Made by a program: the position numbers and the translations under genes
Part shown: one piece after another, positions 33,286 to 42,413 of the stretch
Layout of the letters: every line of letters starts with the position of its first letter
Numbering within the stretch: position 1 is the first letter of the stretch
Source of the DNA: JBBROS01 sp965260995
Lineage (GTDB): Bacteria > Pseudomonadota > Alphaproteobacteria > Acetobacterales > Acetobacteraceae
Direction of reading: 5' to 3'
DNA length: 64,000 nucleotides
NCBI GenBank assembly: GCA_965260995.1
Contig: CBDHCD010000003.1
Span: 992,001-1,056,000 of the forward strand
Notes under the pieces: model-generated
What the model saw: the letters and a program-made list of their open reading frames with translations, nothing else
What the model was told of the DNA's origin: nothing
Databases searched by the model: none

Positions 33286-34236
33286 TCAGCGGGTGTGGCG
33301 GAATCGCTCGACGGCGGAGACCAACGCGCGGCGCACGCCCGGTTCAAGAGCGGAATGCCCGGCGTCGGGGACGACGGTGAGGCGGGCGGCGGGCCAAGCC
33401 GCGGCGAGCTCGAACGCGGTGCGGGCCGGGCAGATCATGTCGTAGCGGCCTTGGACGATCTCGGCCGGCAAATGGCCGATGCGGTGCATTCCACCCAGCA
33501 GGCCCTCGGGCGGCAGGAACAGGTCGTGGGCGAAGTAATGCGCCTCGATCCGGGCGAGGCCTAGGGCGGTGCGGTCCTGGGCGAAGGAGGTGACAGTATC
33601 GGGGCTGGGCAGCAGCGTGCTGCACGAACCCTCATAAACCGACCAGGCGCGGGCGGCGTTCATGTGGATCGTAGGGTCAGGGTGGGTCAGGCGGCGCAGG
33701 TAGGCCCCGAGCACGTCTTCGCGTTCCTCGGGGGCGAGATGGCCGATGAACGCGGCGTGGGCATCGGGAAAGATCGCGCCGAGGCCGTGCAGGAACCAGT
33801 CGACCTCGCTGCGGCGGCCGAGGAACACGCCGCGCAGCACGAGGCCGCGCACGCGGTCGGGATGGGCTTGGGCGTAGGCCAGCGCCAGGGTGCTGCCCCA
33901 GGAGCCGCCGAACAGCAGCCAACGCTCGATGCCGAGATGGCGGCGCAGCATCTCGATGTCGGCGACGAGGTCGACGGTGGTGTTCTGGGCCAGGCTGCCG
34001 AGCGGGCGGGATCGACCCGCGCCGCGCTGGTCAAAAATGGCGACGCGCCAGAAGTAAGGGTCGAAGAAGCGGCGATGCACCGCGCCCGCGCCAGCGCCGG
34101 GGCCGCCGTGGAGGAACAGGACCGGCGATCCCCTTGGGTTGCCGACCTGCTCCCAATACATGACATGGCCGCCGGTCAACGGCATGTAGCCGGTCTCGAA
34201 CGGGCCGATCTCAGGAAACAGGTCGCCGCGGGGCAT
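33286..34236 (-). CDS. pip: Proline iminopeptidase
   Basis: Pip removes N-terminal proline from peptides (family S33). The 316-residue protein has the oxyanion motif LFLHGGPGAGAG, VAIFDQRGAGRSRP, the nucleophile elbow LLFGGSWGSTLALAYAQ (GxSxG), and the catalytic His in VVPDAGHSALEPG. HGGPG and DQRGAGRS are diagnostic for the subfamily. The start is the ATG at 34236. Confidence 0.93.
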   Translation of the reverse strand: MPRGDLFPEIGPFETGYMPLTGGHVMYWEQVGNPRGSPVLFLHGGPGAGAGAVHRRFFDPYFWRVAIFDQRGAGRSRPLGSLAQNTTVDLVADIEMLRRHLGIERWLLFGGSWGSTLALAYAQAHPDRVRGLVLRGVFLGRRSEVDWFLHGLGAIFPDAHAAFIGHLAPEEREDVLGAYLRRLTHPDPTIHMNAARAWSVYEGSCSTLLPSPDTVTSFAQDRTALGLARIEAHYFAHDLFLPPEGLLGGMHRIGHLPAEIVQGRYDMICPARTAFELAAAWPAARLTVVPDAGHSALEPGVRRALVSAVERFRHTR

Positions 34237-34390
34237 GGGGACGAGTTTACACCTGGTCGCGGTGGGGCGGAACGGGCACGGCCTGACTTCTTTGACAGAC
34301 GCTGCATATGTCCGAGCACGAGCGCGCGTGGTGCGCCGGTCGACGCTCGCCGGGGCGGACGAGAGCGGACATTCAACGGGAGCACGAAGA

Positions 34391-34762
34391 ATGCAGGCAT
34401 ACCGGATTTGGCTGGTGGCGGGCGCGCTGCTGGGCGGCTTGGCCGTGGCGGGCGCTGCCTACGCCGCGCACGCGCCGCTGGAGCCGTCGCGGGCCCGGGC
34501 GGTGGCGAGCGCGGTGCAGATGCAGGGGTGGCACGCGCTGGCGCTGGTGGCGTGCGGGGTGTGGGGCGCGGCCGGGGGGTGGCCGGTGCACCTGGCGGGG
34601 GGGCTGTTCCTGGTCGGGCTGCTGCTGTTCTGCGGCGCAGTTTGGGTGCCGCAGTTCGGGGGGCCGGGCCTGGGAATGGTCGCGCCGGTGGGTGGGACGC
34701 TGCTGATGGCGGGATGGCTGGCGCTGGCGTTCTCGGCGATCAGGACGCCCGTGAGGCCATAG
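34391..34762 (+). CDS. DUF423 family membrane protein
   Basis: The 123-residue protein has four hydrophobic segments and family features: an N-terminal GALLGGLAVAGAAYAAHAPL, then QMQGWHALALVACGV and a C-terminal APVGGTLLMAGWLALAF. The function of DUF423 (YgdD-like) is unknown. I use the ATG at 34391; the open frame reaches to 34235 without family similarity. Confidence 0.82.
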   Translation: MQAYRIWLVAGALLGGLAVAGAAYAAHAPLEPSRARAVASAVQMQGWHALALVACGVWGAAGGWPVHLAGGLFLVGLLLFCGAVWVPQFGGPGLGMVAPVGGTLLMAGWLALAFSAIRTPVRP

Positions 34763-34846
34763 GCCGGACGAAGGCTGGCGCGATTTCGCGTAACGTAAAA
34801 GCGGTTCAGGGCGGTGGTCATGCGGGGAGCGCAAGGCCACGGTGTT

Positions 34847-35899
34847 CTACCAGCGCCCGATGCCGGCGCGCGAGGCCCGGCGCAGGACGTAAGCCGTCCA
34901 GGCGAGCTGCGGCGGCAGCACCAGGAGCGGCAGCAGCCCCTTGGCTGGGCCGGTCGCGGAGAGGAACAGCCAGCAGGACCCCCCACCCCACAGCACGAAA
35001 CCCCAGTGGGTCAGCGTCACCCGGATCGCCGGCACTCCGGCGCGGTGGGCGGCTTGGTAAAGATGGCCGCGGTGCGCCTCGGTCAGCCGATCCCCGGCGA
35101 GCAGGCGGCGGACGAGGGTGAAGGCGACGTCGTAGAGCACCCCGAACAGCAGCATCGGCACCAGCAGCACGGAAAGGTCGACACCCTGGAACCGCCCGGC
35201 GGCGACGGCGAGGACGGCGAGGACGAAGCCGCAGAACTGGCTGCCGACATCGCCTAGGAAGATGCGTGCCGTGGGAAAGTTAAACGGGATGAAGCCGACC
35301 AGGCCGGCCAGCAGTAGCAGCGAGGCGAAGTAGACGAACCAGCCGCCGTAAGTGGCGGCGATGCCGGCCAGGGCCGCGGCCGTCAGGGCCGAGACGCCGG
35401 ACGCGAGGCCGTTGAGGCCGTCGATGAAGTTCATCGCGTTGGTCGCGAACACGATCCAGCCGAGCGTGAGCGGGGCCGCGGCCCAGCCCAGGGCGAGTGG
35501 CCCGGTCAAGGGCAGGTTCAGCGTGTCCACGGCGAGGCCGGTGATGACCGCCAGGAGTGCCGCGGCGAGTTGCGCCCCTAACTTGACGGTGAAGGGCCAG
35601 TCGCGGGTGTCGTCGAGGAAGGCGACCACGGCGATCGCGGCCGAGGCGAGGATGACGCCGCGGAAATAGGCATCGGCCAGGCGGGAGAAGCCGGCGAAGG
35701 CGTAGAGCAGCAGGATGCCGACCAGGAAAGCCAGGACGACGCCGACGCCGCCGCCTTTCGGCACCGGGCAGGCATGCGCCTTGCGCGCGTCCGGCTGGTC
35801 CATGACGCCGACGCCGATCATGACCCGCACCGCGGCGGCCGAGATTCCGGCCAGCCCGGCGCAGAACAGCAGGTGCTTGAGCAGGGCGAGGAGGGTCAT
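34847..35899 (-). CDS. WecA/WbpL-like undecaprenyl-phosphate sugar-1-phosphate transferase
   Basis: The 350-residue polytopic membrane enzyme starts glycan assembly by moving a UDP-sugar phosphate to undecaprenyl phosphate. It has the MraY/WecA marks: VVAFLDDTRDWP (DD), NAMNFIDGLNGLASG, RIFLGDVGSQF and the cytosolic HRGHLYQ loop (HxxHxxQ). About ten transmembrane segments fit the family. I start at the ATG at 35899; the longer open frame upstream crosses the divergent gene. Divergence from a WbpM-like dehydratase supports an O-antigen or exopolysaccharide role. Confidence 0.88.
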   Translation of the reverse strand: MTLLALLKHLLFCAGLAGISAAAVRVMIGVGVMDQPDARKAHACPVPKGGGVGVVLAFLVGILLLYAFAGFSRLADAYFRGVILASAAIAVVAFLDDTRDWPFTVKLGAQLAAALLAVITGLAVDTLNLPLTGPLALGWAAAPLTLGWIVFATNAMNFIDGLNGLASGVSALTAAALAGIAATYGGWFVYFASLLLLAGLVGFIPFNFPTARIFLGDVGSQFCGFVLAVLAVAAGRFQGVDLSVLLVPMLLFGVLYDVAFTLVRRLLAGDRLTEAHRGHLYQAAHRAGVPAIRVTLTHWGFVLWGGGSCWLFLSATGPAKGLLPLLVLPPQLAWTAYVLRRASRAGIGRW

Positions 35900-35968
35900 C
35901 GGGGCTCGGCAATGCGGGCTGGCGGGGAGGGTGCGGAACGGCGTGAAGGGGGCTATAGGGTCGGGACG

Positions 35969-37909
35969 ATGCCGCCGCAACGCTCCGCGACACAGCCTGT
36001 CAACCACCGCATCCTGCTCAACATCCTCTTGGATGGCATGCTGGCGGCGATCGCGACGCCGCTGGCGAGCTTCGTCGCCGATCCGGAGGCGGGGCTGCTG
36101 CGGCCGCTGTGGTTCGTGACGGGCGGGGCGATCACGCTGCTGGTCGCCGGCGTGCCGTTCCGGATGGCGCAGCAATATTGGCGGTTCGCGGGCATCGAGG
36201 ACCTGCTGGGCGTGGTCGGCGGCAGCGTGGTCAGCGCGCTGCTGTTCGCGCTGCTGCTGCGGCTGACCGGCTTCCCGCTGCCGACGATGACGTTCCCGGT
36301 CGTGCACGCGCTGGTGCTAATCGTGGCGCTGGGAACGCCGCGGGTGCTGTATCGGCTGCGGCCCGGTCGGGCGCGGGCGGGGGCGGACGCGCAGTTGGTC
36401 CTGCTGGCCGGGGCGGGGGAGGGGGCGGACCTGTTCCTGCGCTCGCTCGAGTACCGCGACGGGCGGCGGAACTTCCGGGTCGTCGGCCTGCTGTCGCGCG
36501 GTGACGGGCAGGTCGGGCGGCGGATGCACGGGCACCGCATCCTGGGCAGCGTGCGGCAGACCGGGGCGGTGCTGGCCGGGCTGCGGGCGAAGGGGCGGTT
36601 GCCCAACGTCGTCGTGGTCACGGAAGGGGGGATCAAGGGGAGGGCGCTGGCGTCGGTGATCGCGCAGGCCGATGCCGAAGGGGTGATGGTGCGCAGCGCG
36701 CCGCGGCCGACGGCCTTGCTGGCCGCGCCGGGCGTCGGGATCGAGCTGGCGCCGGTGGCGATCGAGGATCTGTTGAACCGGCCGCAGGTGCCACTCGACT
36801 TGGACGGCATGGCCAGGTTGGTGCAAGGGCGGCGGGTGCTGGTGACGGGCGCGGGCGGGACGATCGGCTCGGAGCTGGCGCGGCAGGTGGCGGCGCTGGG
36901 GCCGTCGCTGCTGGTGCTGCTGGACAACGGCGAGTACGCGCTGTGGCAGATCGACCTCGAACTGGCGGAGTCGCATCCCGGGTTGCCGCGGCAGGCGCGG
37001 ATCGCCGACGTGCGTGACGAAGGGCGGGTGCGGTCGATCTTCGACGCGGTGCGGCCGGAACTGGTGTTCCACGCCGCGGCGCTGAAGCACGTGCCGATCG
37101 GCGAGGACAACCCGGCGGAGGACCTGCTGACCAACGCCTGCGGCACGCGGCACGTGGCCGACGCGGCGCGGGCGAGCGGGGCGGTCGCCATGGTGTTCAT
37201 CTCGACCGACAAGGCGGTCAATCCCAGCAGCGTCATGGGCGCCAGCAAGCGCCTGGCTGAGATGTACGTGCAGGGGCTGGACGTGGCGGCGCAGCGGGGC
37301 GGGGGGATGCGGTGCGTGACGGTGCGGTTCGGCAACGTGCTGGGCAGCACCGGGTCGGTGGTGCCGCTGTTCCGGCGGCAGCTGGAGCACGGCGGGCCGC
37401 TGACGGTGACGCATCCGGAGATGCAGCGCTACTTCATGACGGTGCGGGAAGCGGTGGGGCTGGTGTTGCAGGCGAGCGTCGTCGGCATGGCCGGGCTGCG
37501 GCTGGCGGCGGCGTCGCAGGGGGGAATCTTCGTGCTCGACATGGGGGAGCCGGTGCGGATCGTCGACCTGGCGCGGCAGATGATCCGGCTGGCGGGCTTG
37601 CGTCCGATCGAGGGCGAAGCGCCGGCGCCGGGGACGATCCGCATCGCCTACACCGGGCTGCGGCCCGGGGAGAAGCTGTACGAGGAACTGTTCCACGGTA
37701 CGGAAGCGCCGGTGCCGACCGGTCACGCCGGCTTGCTGATGGCGGCGCCCCGGACGGCCGACCCCGCGATCGTCGGGCGGGCGATCGACGAGGTGGCGGC
37801 GTTGTGCCGTGCCGGGCAGGTGGAGGCGGTGCTGGGGCAGTTGGCCCGGCTGGTGCCGGAGTTCGAGCGCAACCCGGGCGGCGCGGTCCGGGCCGCGCCG
37901 GGAGGCTGA
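35969..37909 (+). CDS. WbpM/FlaA1-like UDP-sugar 4,6-dehydratase (membrane form)
   Basis: The 646-residue protein has about four N-terminal transmembrane helices, a CoA-binding-like middle domain (AQLVLLAGAGEGADLFLRSL) and a C-terminal SDR domain. The SDR domain shows VLVTGAGGTIGSELARQVA, ADVRDEGRV, HAAALKHVPIGEDNPAE and STDKAVNPSSVMGASKRLAE. The usual catalytic Tyr is Met (MxxxK), as in WbpM-type UDP-GlcNAc 4,6-dehydratases. It is followed after 1 nt by an aminotransferase, consistent with making a 4-amino or related sugar. The start is the ATG at 35969. Confidence 0.9.
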   Translation: MPPQRSATQPVNHRILLNILLDGMLAAIATPLASFVADPEAGLLRPLWFVTGGAITLLVAGVPFRMAQQYWRFAGIEDLLGVVGGSVVSALLFALLLRLTGFPLPTMTFPVVHALVLIVALGTPRVLYRLRPGRARAGADAQLVLLAGAGEGADLFLRSLEYRDGRRNFRVVGLLSRGDGQVGRRMHGHRILGSVRQTGAVLAGLRAKGRLPNVVVVTEGGIKGRALASVIAQADAEGVMVRSAPRPTALLAAPGVGIELAPVAIEDLLNRPQVPLDLDGMARLVQGRRVLVTGAGGTIGSELARQVAALGPSLLVLLDNGEYALWQIDLELAESHPGLPRQARIADVRDEGRVRSIFDAVRPELVFHAAALKHVPIGEDNPAEDLLTNACGTRHVADAARASGAVAMVFISTDKAVNPSSVMGASKRLAEMYVQGLDVAAQRGGGMRCVTVRFGNVLGSTGSVVPLFRRQLEHGGPLTVTHPEMQRYFMTVREAVGLVLQASVVGMAGLRLAAASQGGIFVLDMGEPVRIVDLARQMIRLAGLRPIEGEAPAPGTIRIAYTGLRPGEKLYEELFHGTEAPVPTGHAGLLMAAPRTADPAIVGRAIDEVAALCRAGQVEAVLGQLARLVPEFERNPGGAVRAAPGG

Positions 37910-37910
37910 G

Positions 37911-39080
37911 ATGGTGGCCGCGATCCCGTTCCTCGACTTGAAGGCGCAGCAGGCGCGGCTGGCCGGGCGGCTGCGGCCCCGGATCGACGCCGTGCTCGCG
38001 CATTGCCAGTTCGTGCTGGGGCCGGAGGTGGCCGAGTTGGAGGAGCGACTCGCCGCCTACTGTGGGGCGCGGCACTGCGTCGGGGTGAGTTCCGGCACGG
38101 ACGCGTTGCAGATCGCGATGATGGCCGAGGGGATCGGGCCGGGCGACGCGGTGTTCCTGCCGGCCTTCACCTACACGGCCACGGCGGAGGTGCCCTTGGT
38201 GCTAGGGGCGACGCCGGTGTTCGTGGACGTCGATCCGCGCACCTTCCAGATCGACCCGGCGCACCTTGGGCAGCGGATCGCCGACGTGCGGGCCGCGGGC
38301 CGGCTGCGGCCGCGGGCGGTGGTGGGGGTGGACCTGTTCGGTCAGCCGGCGGACTGGCCGGCGTTGCGCCGCACCGCGGACGAACACGGGCTGTTCGCGC
38401 TCGATGACCTGGCGCAGAGCTTCGGCGCGTCGCTGCGCGGGGCGAAGCTGGGAACGCAAGCAACGGCGACGGCGACGAGCTTCTTCCCGAGCAAGCCGCT
38501 CGGGGCCTACGGCGACGGTGGGGCGCTGTTCACCGACGACGACGCGCGGGCGGCTCTGTTCCGCAGCCTGCGCACGCACGGCGAGGGCACGACCCGCTAC
38601 GAGGTGCTGCGGACGGGGATGAACGGCCGGCTCGACACGATGCAGGCGGCGGTGCTGCTGGCCAAGCTGGAGGTGTTCGACGACGAGCTGGCGCGGCGGG
38701 AACAGATCGCGCGGGTGTATGACCGGCGGCTGGCCGGCCTGGTCGACGTGCCGGCCCGGGTGGCGGACAGCACCAGCGCCTGGGCGATCTACGCCGTGCT
38801 GCTCAAGGATGAGGCGACGCGCGGGGCGGTGCAGGCGGCCTTGAAGGCACGAGGGGTGCCGACGGCGATCTATTACCCGCGGCCGCTGCACCGGCAGCCG
38901 GCCTACGCCGGGCATCACGACGGGGCGGCGCTGCCGGTCAGCGAGGACCTGGCGCGGCGGATCCTGGCGCTGCCGATCCATCCCGACCTCACCGAACCGC
39001 AGGTGGACCAGGTCTGCGACGCGATGGCGGACGCGTGCGCGGCGGAACCGCGCGCGCGCTCGCGGGTTACGCCGTCATGA
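37911..39080 (+). CDS. DegT/DnrJ/EryC1/StrS family sugar aminotransferase
   Basis: The 389-residue PLP enzyme aminates a keto-sugar nucleotide. It shows the N-terminal PFLDLKAQQARL, GVSSGTDALQIAMMAEGI, PAFTYTATAEV, the PLP contact ALDDLAQSFGA and the Schiff-base Lys in FFPSKPLGAYGDGGA. The C-terminal YYPRPLHRQPAY is typical of VioA/WbpE-type enzymes. It is transcribed with the dehydratase, which would supply the 4-keto sugar; the exact product cannot be read from sequence. Confidence 0.92.
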   Translation: MVAAIPFLDLKAQQARLAGRLRPRIDAVLAHCQFVLGPEVAELEERLAAYCGARHCVGVSSGTDALQIAMMAEGIGPGDAVFLPAFTYTATAEVPLVLGATPVFVDVDPRTFQIDPAHLGQRIADVRAAGRLRPRAVVGVDLFGQPADWPALRRTADEHGLFALDDLAQSFGASLRGAKLGTQATATATSFFPSKPLGAYGDGGALFTDDDARAALFRSLRTHGEGTTRYEVLRTGMNGRLDTMQAAVLLAKLEVFDDELARREQIARVYDRRLAGLVDVPARVADSTSAWAIYAVLLKDEATRGAVQAALKARGVPTAIYYPRPLHRQPAYAGHHDGAALPVSEDLARRILALPIHPDLTEPQVDQVCDAMADACAAEPRARSRVTPS

Positions 39081-39277
39081 ACACGCCGAACCGCCCCAAG
39101 GACCCGCCCGCAAAGGGCGCTTCGCCCGACACCAACCCGGACGGCCGGATGCCGCACGGCATCCCGAAAGGCGCGGAAGATCACGACGCGACCGGATTGC
39201 CGTCGTCTGATCGGCAAGAGACCGAGACCGCGCCGATCGACAACGCTGAGGGAAAGGCTAAACCCTCACCGTCTTGA
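39077..39277 (+). CDS. Small hydrophilic protein of unknown function
   Basis: The 66-residue frame begins at an ATG overlapping the aminotransferase stop (ATGA). It is Pro, Asp, Gly and Lys-rich with no hydrophobic segment, so probably disordered. Its last 20 bp overlap the end of the convergent methyltransferase gene. Coupling and codon use support a real gene; no family is recognised. Confidence 0.55.
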   Translation: MNTPNRPKDPPAKGASPDTNPDGRMPHGIPKGAEDHDATGLPSSDRQETETAPIDNAEGKAKPSPS

Positions 39278-40166
39278 GCACGGTCAGCTCATGCTTGTTG
39301 TGGGAAAGGTGGACCACTCGAACTCCTGGCAAGCGGGCCGCGGCGTCGGCGGCAGCGTGGTCAGTCTCGCCCTGAAATTTTAAGGTGCAGACCAAGTGGC
39401 GGGCGTGAGGCAGCCATGCTTCAATCAAGGCGAGCGTTCGTGCCGGGTAGGCGATCACGTCGCAAACCAGCCAATCGACCGGCATCGGCGGCAGCGCAAA
39501 CGCATCATCGATGCGTTGCGCGACACCGGGCAGGGCAGTGATGCTCGGATCAAGAGGCGACCTGTCGATGGCCGTGACATGAGCGCCGAGGCGCGCGAGC
39601 ACCCAAGTCCAGCCTCCTGGCGACGCCCCGAGATCGAGACAGGTCGATCCGGGACCGGGCCAGACGCCGAGCCGGGTCAGCGCTTCCCATAACTTCAGGT
39701 AAGCCCGGCTGGGTGGCCTGGTCCGATCCTCGACGAAGCGCCACGCTCCGTTCGGAACCGGTGTCGATTTTGAAGGAGACGCCAACAGCCGATTCGCATC
39801 GAGCAACGTCCACGCTCCGAGCGGCGCAGACGGTGGCAGGGCCGGAAACCTGATAGGGGCAGCCTTTACGGGCGGCAACCGCTCGACGATGAGCGCAGTC
39901 CGACGATGGTGCGCCGTGGCGTAGGCGCTCCAATTGCGCTGCTGCGAGCGAAGCGCGTCGGCAGCGGCTTTGATGGATGGAACATGCCATTCCCGGGGCG
40001 CGGTCCAGATGTCTTGGGCCCAGGCGCAGGCAACCGGATCCTCGGCACACAAGGCAAGGCGGCCGTGCCAAGCCAGCGGGACAACGCCAGACCGCCGCAG
40101 CGCCTGATCGAGGGTCGTTTCAAAGTGTTCGGGCGCCAGGTAGGCGCTGCGGATTGTTTCCTGCAT
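39258..40166 (-). CDS. RlmM-like FtsJ-fold rRNA 2'-O-methyltransferase
   Basis: The 302-residue protein has a C-terminal FtsJ-type SAM domain (STCLDLGASPGGWTWVLARL, VTAIDRSPLDP, VDWLVCDVIAYP, HLVCTLKFQG) with the Asp and Lys of the K-D-K-E centre visible. The N-terminal part (APEHFETTLDQALRRSGVVP, PREWHVPS) resembles the RNA-binding THUMP-like half of RlmM, which methylates C2498 of 23S rRNA. It is shorter than E. coli RlmM. I use the ATG at 40166; a TTG at 40205 is in frame. GC content looks slightly lower than in the neighbours. Confidence 0.72.
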   Translation of the reverse strand: MQETIRSAYLAPEHFETTLDQALRRSGVVPLAWHGRLALCAEDPVACAWAQDIWTAPREWHVPSIKAAADALRSQQRNWSAYATAHHRRTALIVERLPPVKAAPIRFPALPPSAPLGAWTLLDANRLLASPSKSTPVPNGAWRFVEDRTRPPSRAYLKLWEALTRLGVWPGPGSTCLDLGASPGGWTWVLARLGAHVTAIDRSPLDPSITALPGVAQRIDDAFALPPMPVDWLVCDVIAYPARTLALIEAWLPHARHLVCTLKFQGETDHAAADAAARLPGVRVVHLSHNKHELTVLKTVRV

Positions 40167-40269
40167 GAACCAATCGTGGTGGAGACGTGAACAAGCAGGA
40201 AACAATCAACACCGACGCCGACGCGCTTGGTGACTTGCGAACCGCCGTCCCGCGCCGCGCTAAGCGGGC

Positions 40270-40279
40270 GGGGGGGGGG
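40270..40279. repeat. Run of ten G
   Basis: An uninterrupted G10 tract lies 6 nt downstream of the marR stop, between it and the RlmM-like gene. Such runs are prone to slippage and to sequencing error. Confidence 0.9.
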
Positions 40280-40285
40280 TCGCCA

Positions 40286-40693
40286 TTAGCCTCGGGCGGC
40301 GCGCCGGCTCGTGTTGTCCACCGCCACGGTGGCGGAAGCGGCAACCTTCTTGGGTGCGGCCCCGGCCTCGGTCATGATGCCCCGGAGGTCGCGCAGGAAC
40401 GCCTGGCCTTTGAGGGTGCGCTGGACCAGGACGCTGCGCCGGTCCATCGGGTCAACCTTGCGGCGGGCGAGGTCGAGTTCCCCCAGACGGTCGAGCGCCC
40501 TGGTGATGGCGGGCTTCGAAACGTTCAAGTCGGCGGCGAGGCCGCGGACGGTGTGGGAGCCTTCCTGCAAGTAGCAGGTGAGGAAAACGCCGAGTTGCCT
40601 GGCCGATAGATCGGGACCATCCCGCCGGACTAGGGCGACGATCGTGTCGCGAAGAATGCCAACCAGTTGGTCGGTCGATGCGGCGGAAGCCAT
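40286..40693 (-). CDS. MarR-family transcriptional regulator
   Basis: The 135-residue protein has a winged helix-turn-helix: LSARQLGVFLTCY, then TVRGLAADLNVSKPAITRAL as recognition helix, and the wing LARRKVDPMDRRSVLV with the DxRS signature. The C-terminal helix is short and the tail Ala/Lys-rich. A strong AAAGGAGA site precedes the ATG at 40693. An inverted repeat just upstream (40721-40752) could be its own operator. The regulated gene is not obvious. Confidence 0.88.
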   Translation of the reverse strand: MASAASTDQLVGILRDTIVALVRRDGPDLSARQLGVFLTCYLQEGSHTVRGLAADLNVSKPAITRALDRLGELDLARRKVDPMDRRSVLVQRTLKGQAFLRDLRGIMTEAGAAPKKVAASATVAVDNTSRRAARG

Positions 40694-40720
40694 AGATTAT
40701 CTCCTTTCTGGTGAGTGAGG

Positions 40721-40752
40721 CTAAGGTGGCGTCACTTTAATAAGATCCTTAG
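40721..40752. promoter_or_regulatory. Possible MarR operator / promoter region
   Basis: CTAAGG (40721-40726) and CCTTAG (40747-40752) form an inverted repeat flanking an AT-rich centre (TCACTTTAATAAGAT). The region is unusually AT-rich for this window and lies 28-60 nt upstream of the marR ATG. Autoregulation is inferred from the family habit. Confidence 0.4.
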
Positions 40753-40843
40753 TCAGAAAGACCGCATGGCAACGGTCTGGCGACCGGTGCGGCGCGCACC
40801 GGGCTGGGCTGGCTTATCCGTTCCTCTATTTAGCACCCTGCCT

Positions 40844-42250
<1,407 letters not shown>

Positions 42251-42413
42251 GCAGCCTCCAGCGGCAAAATCCCGCGTCGTTCAACTAATGTAGAGAGTTG
42301 TTGCGGAAGTCGGCCCCGGAGGCAAGCAGAGAAGATGCGCCCGGACCGACGGTCCCGGGCCGGAACGCCTGGCGCGCTTGCAATCCCGGCGGCTCGGGCC
42401 AAGCATTATCGGC

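Noticed and set aside
40187..40609. 140-codon plus-strand frame opposite marR
   Set aside because: It runs through the G10 tract and mirrors the MarR gene; no ribosome site.
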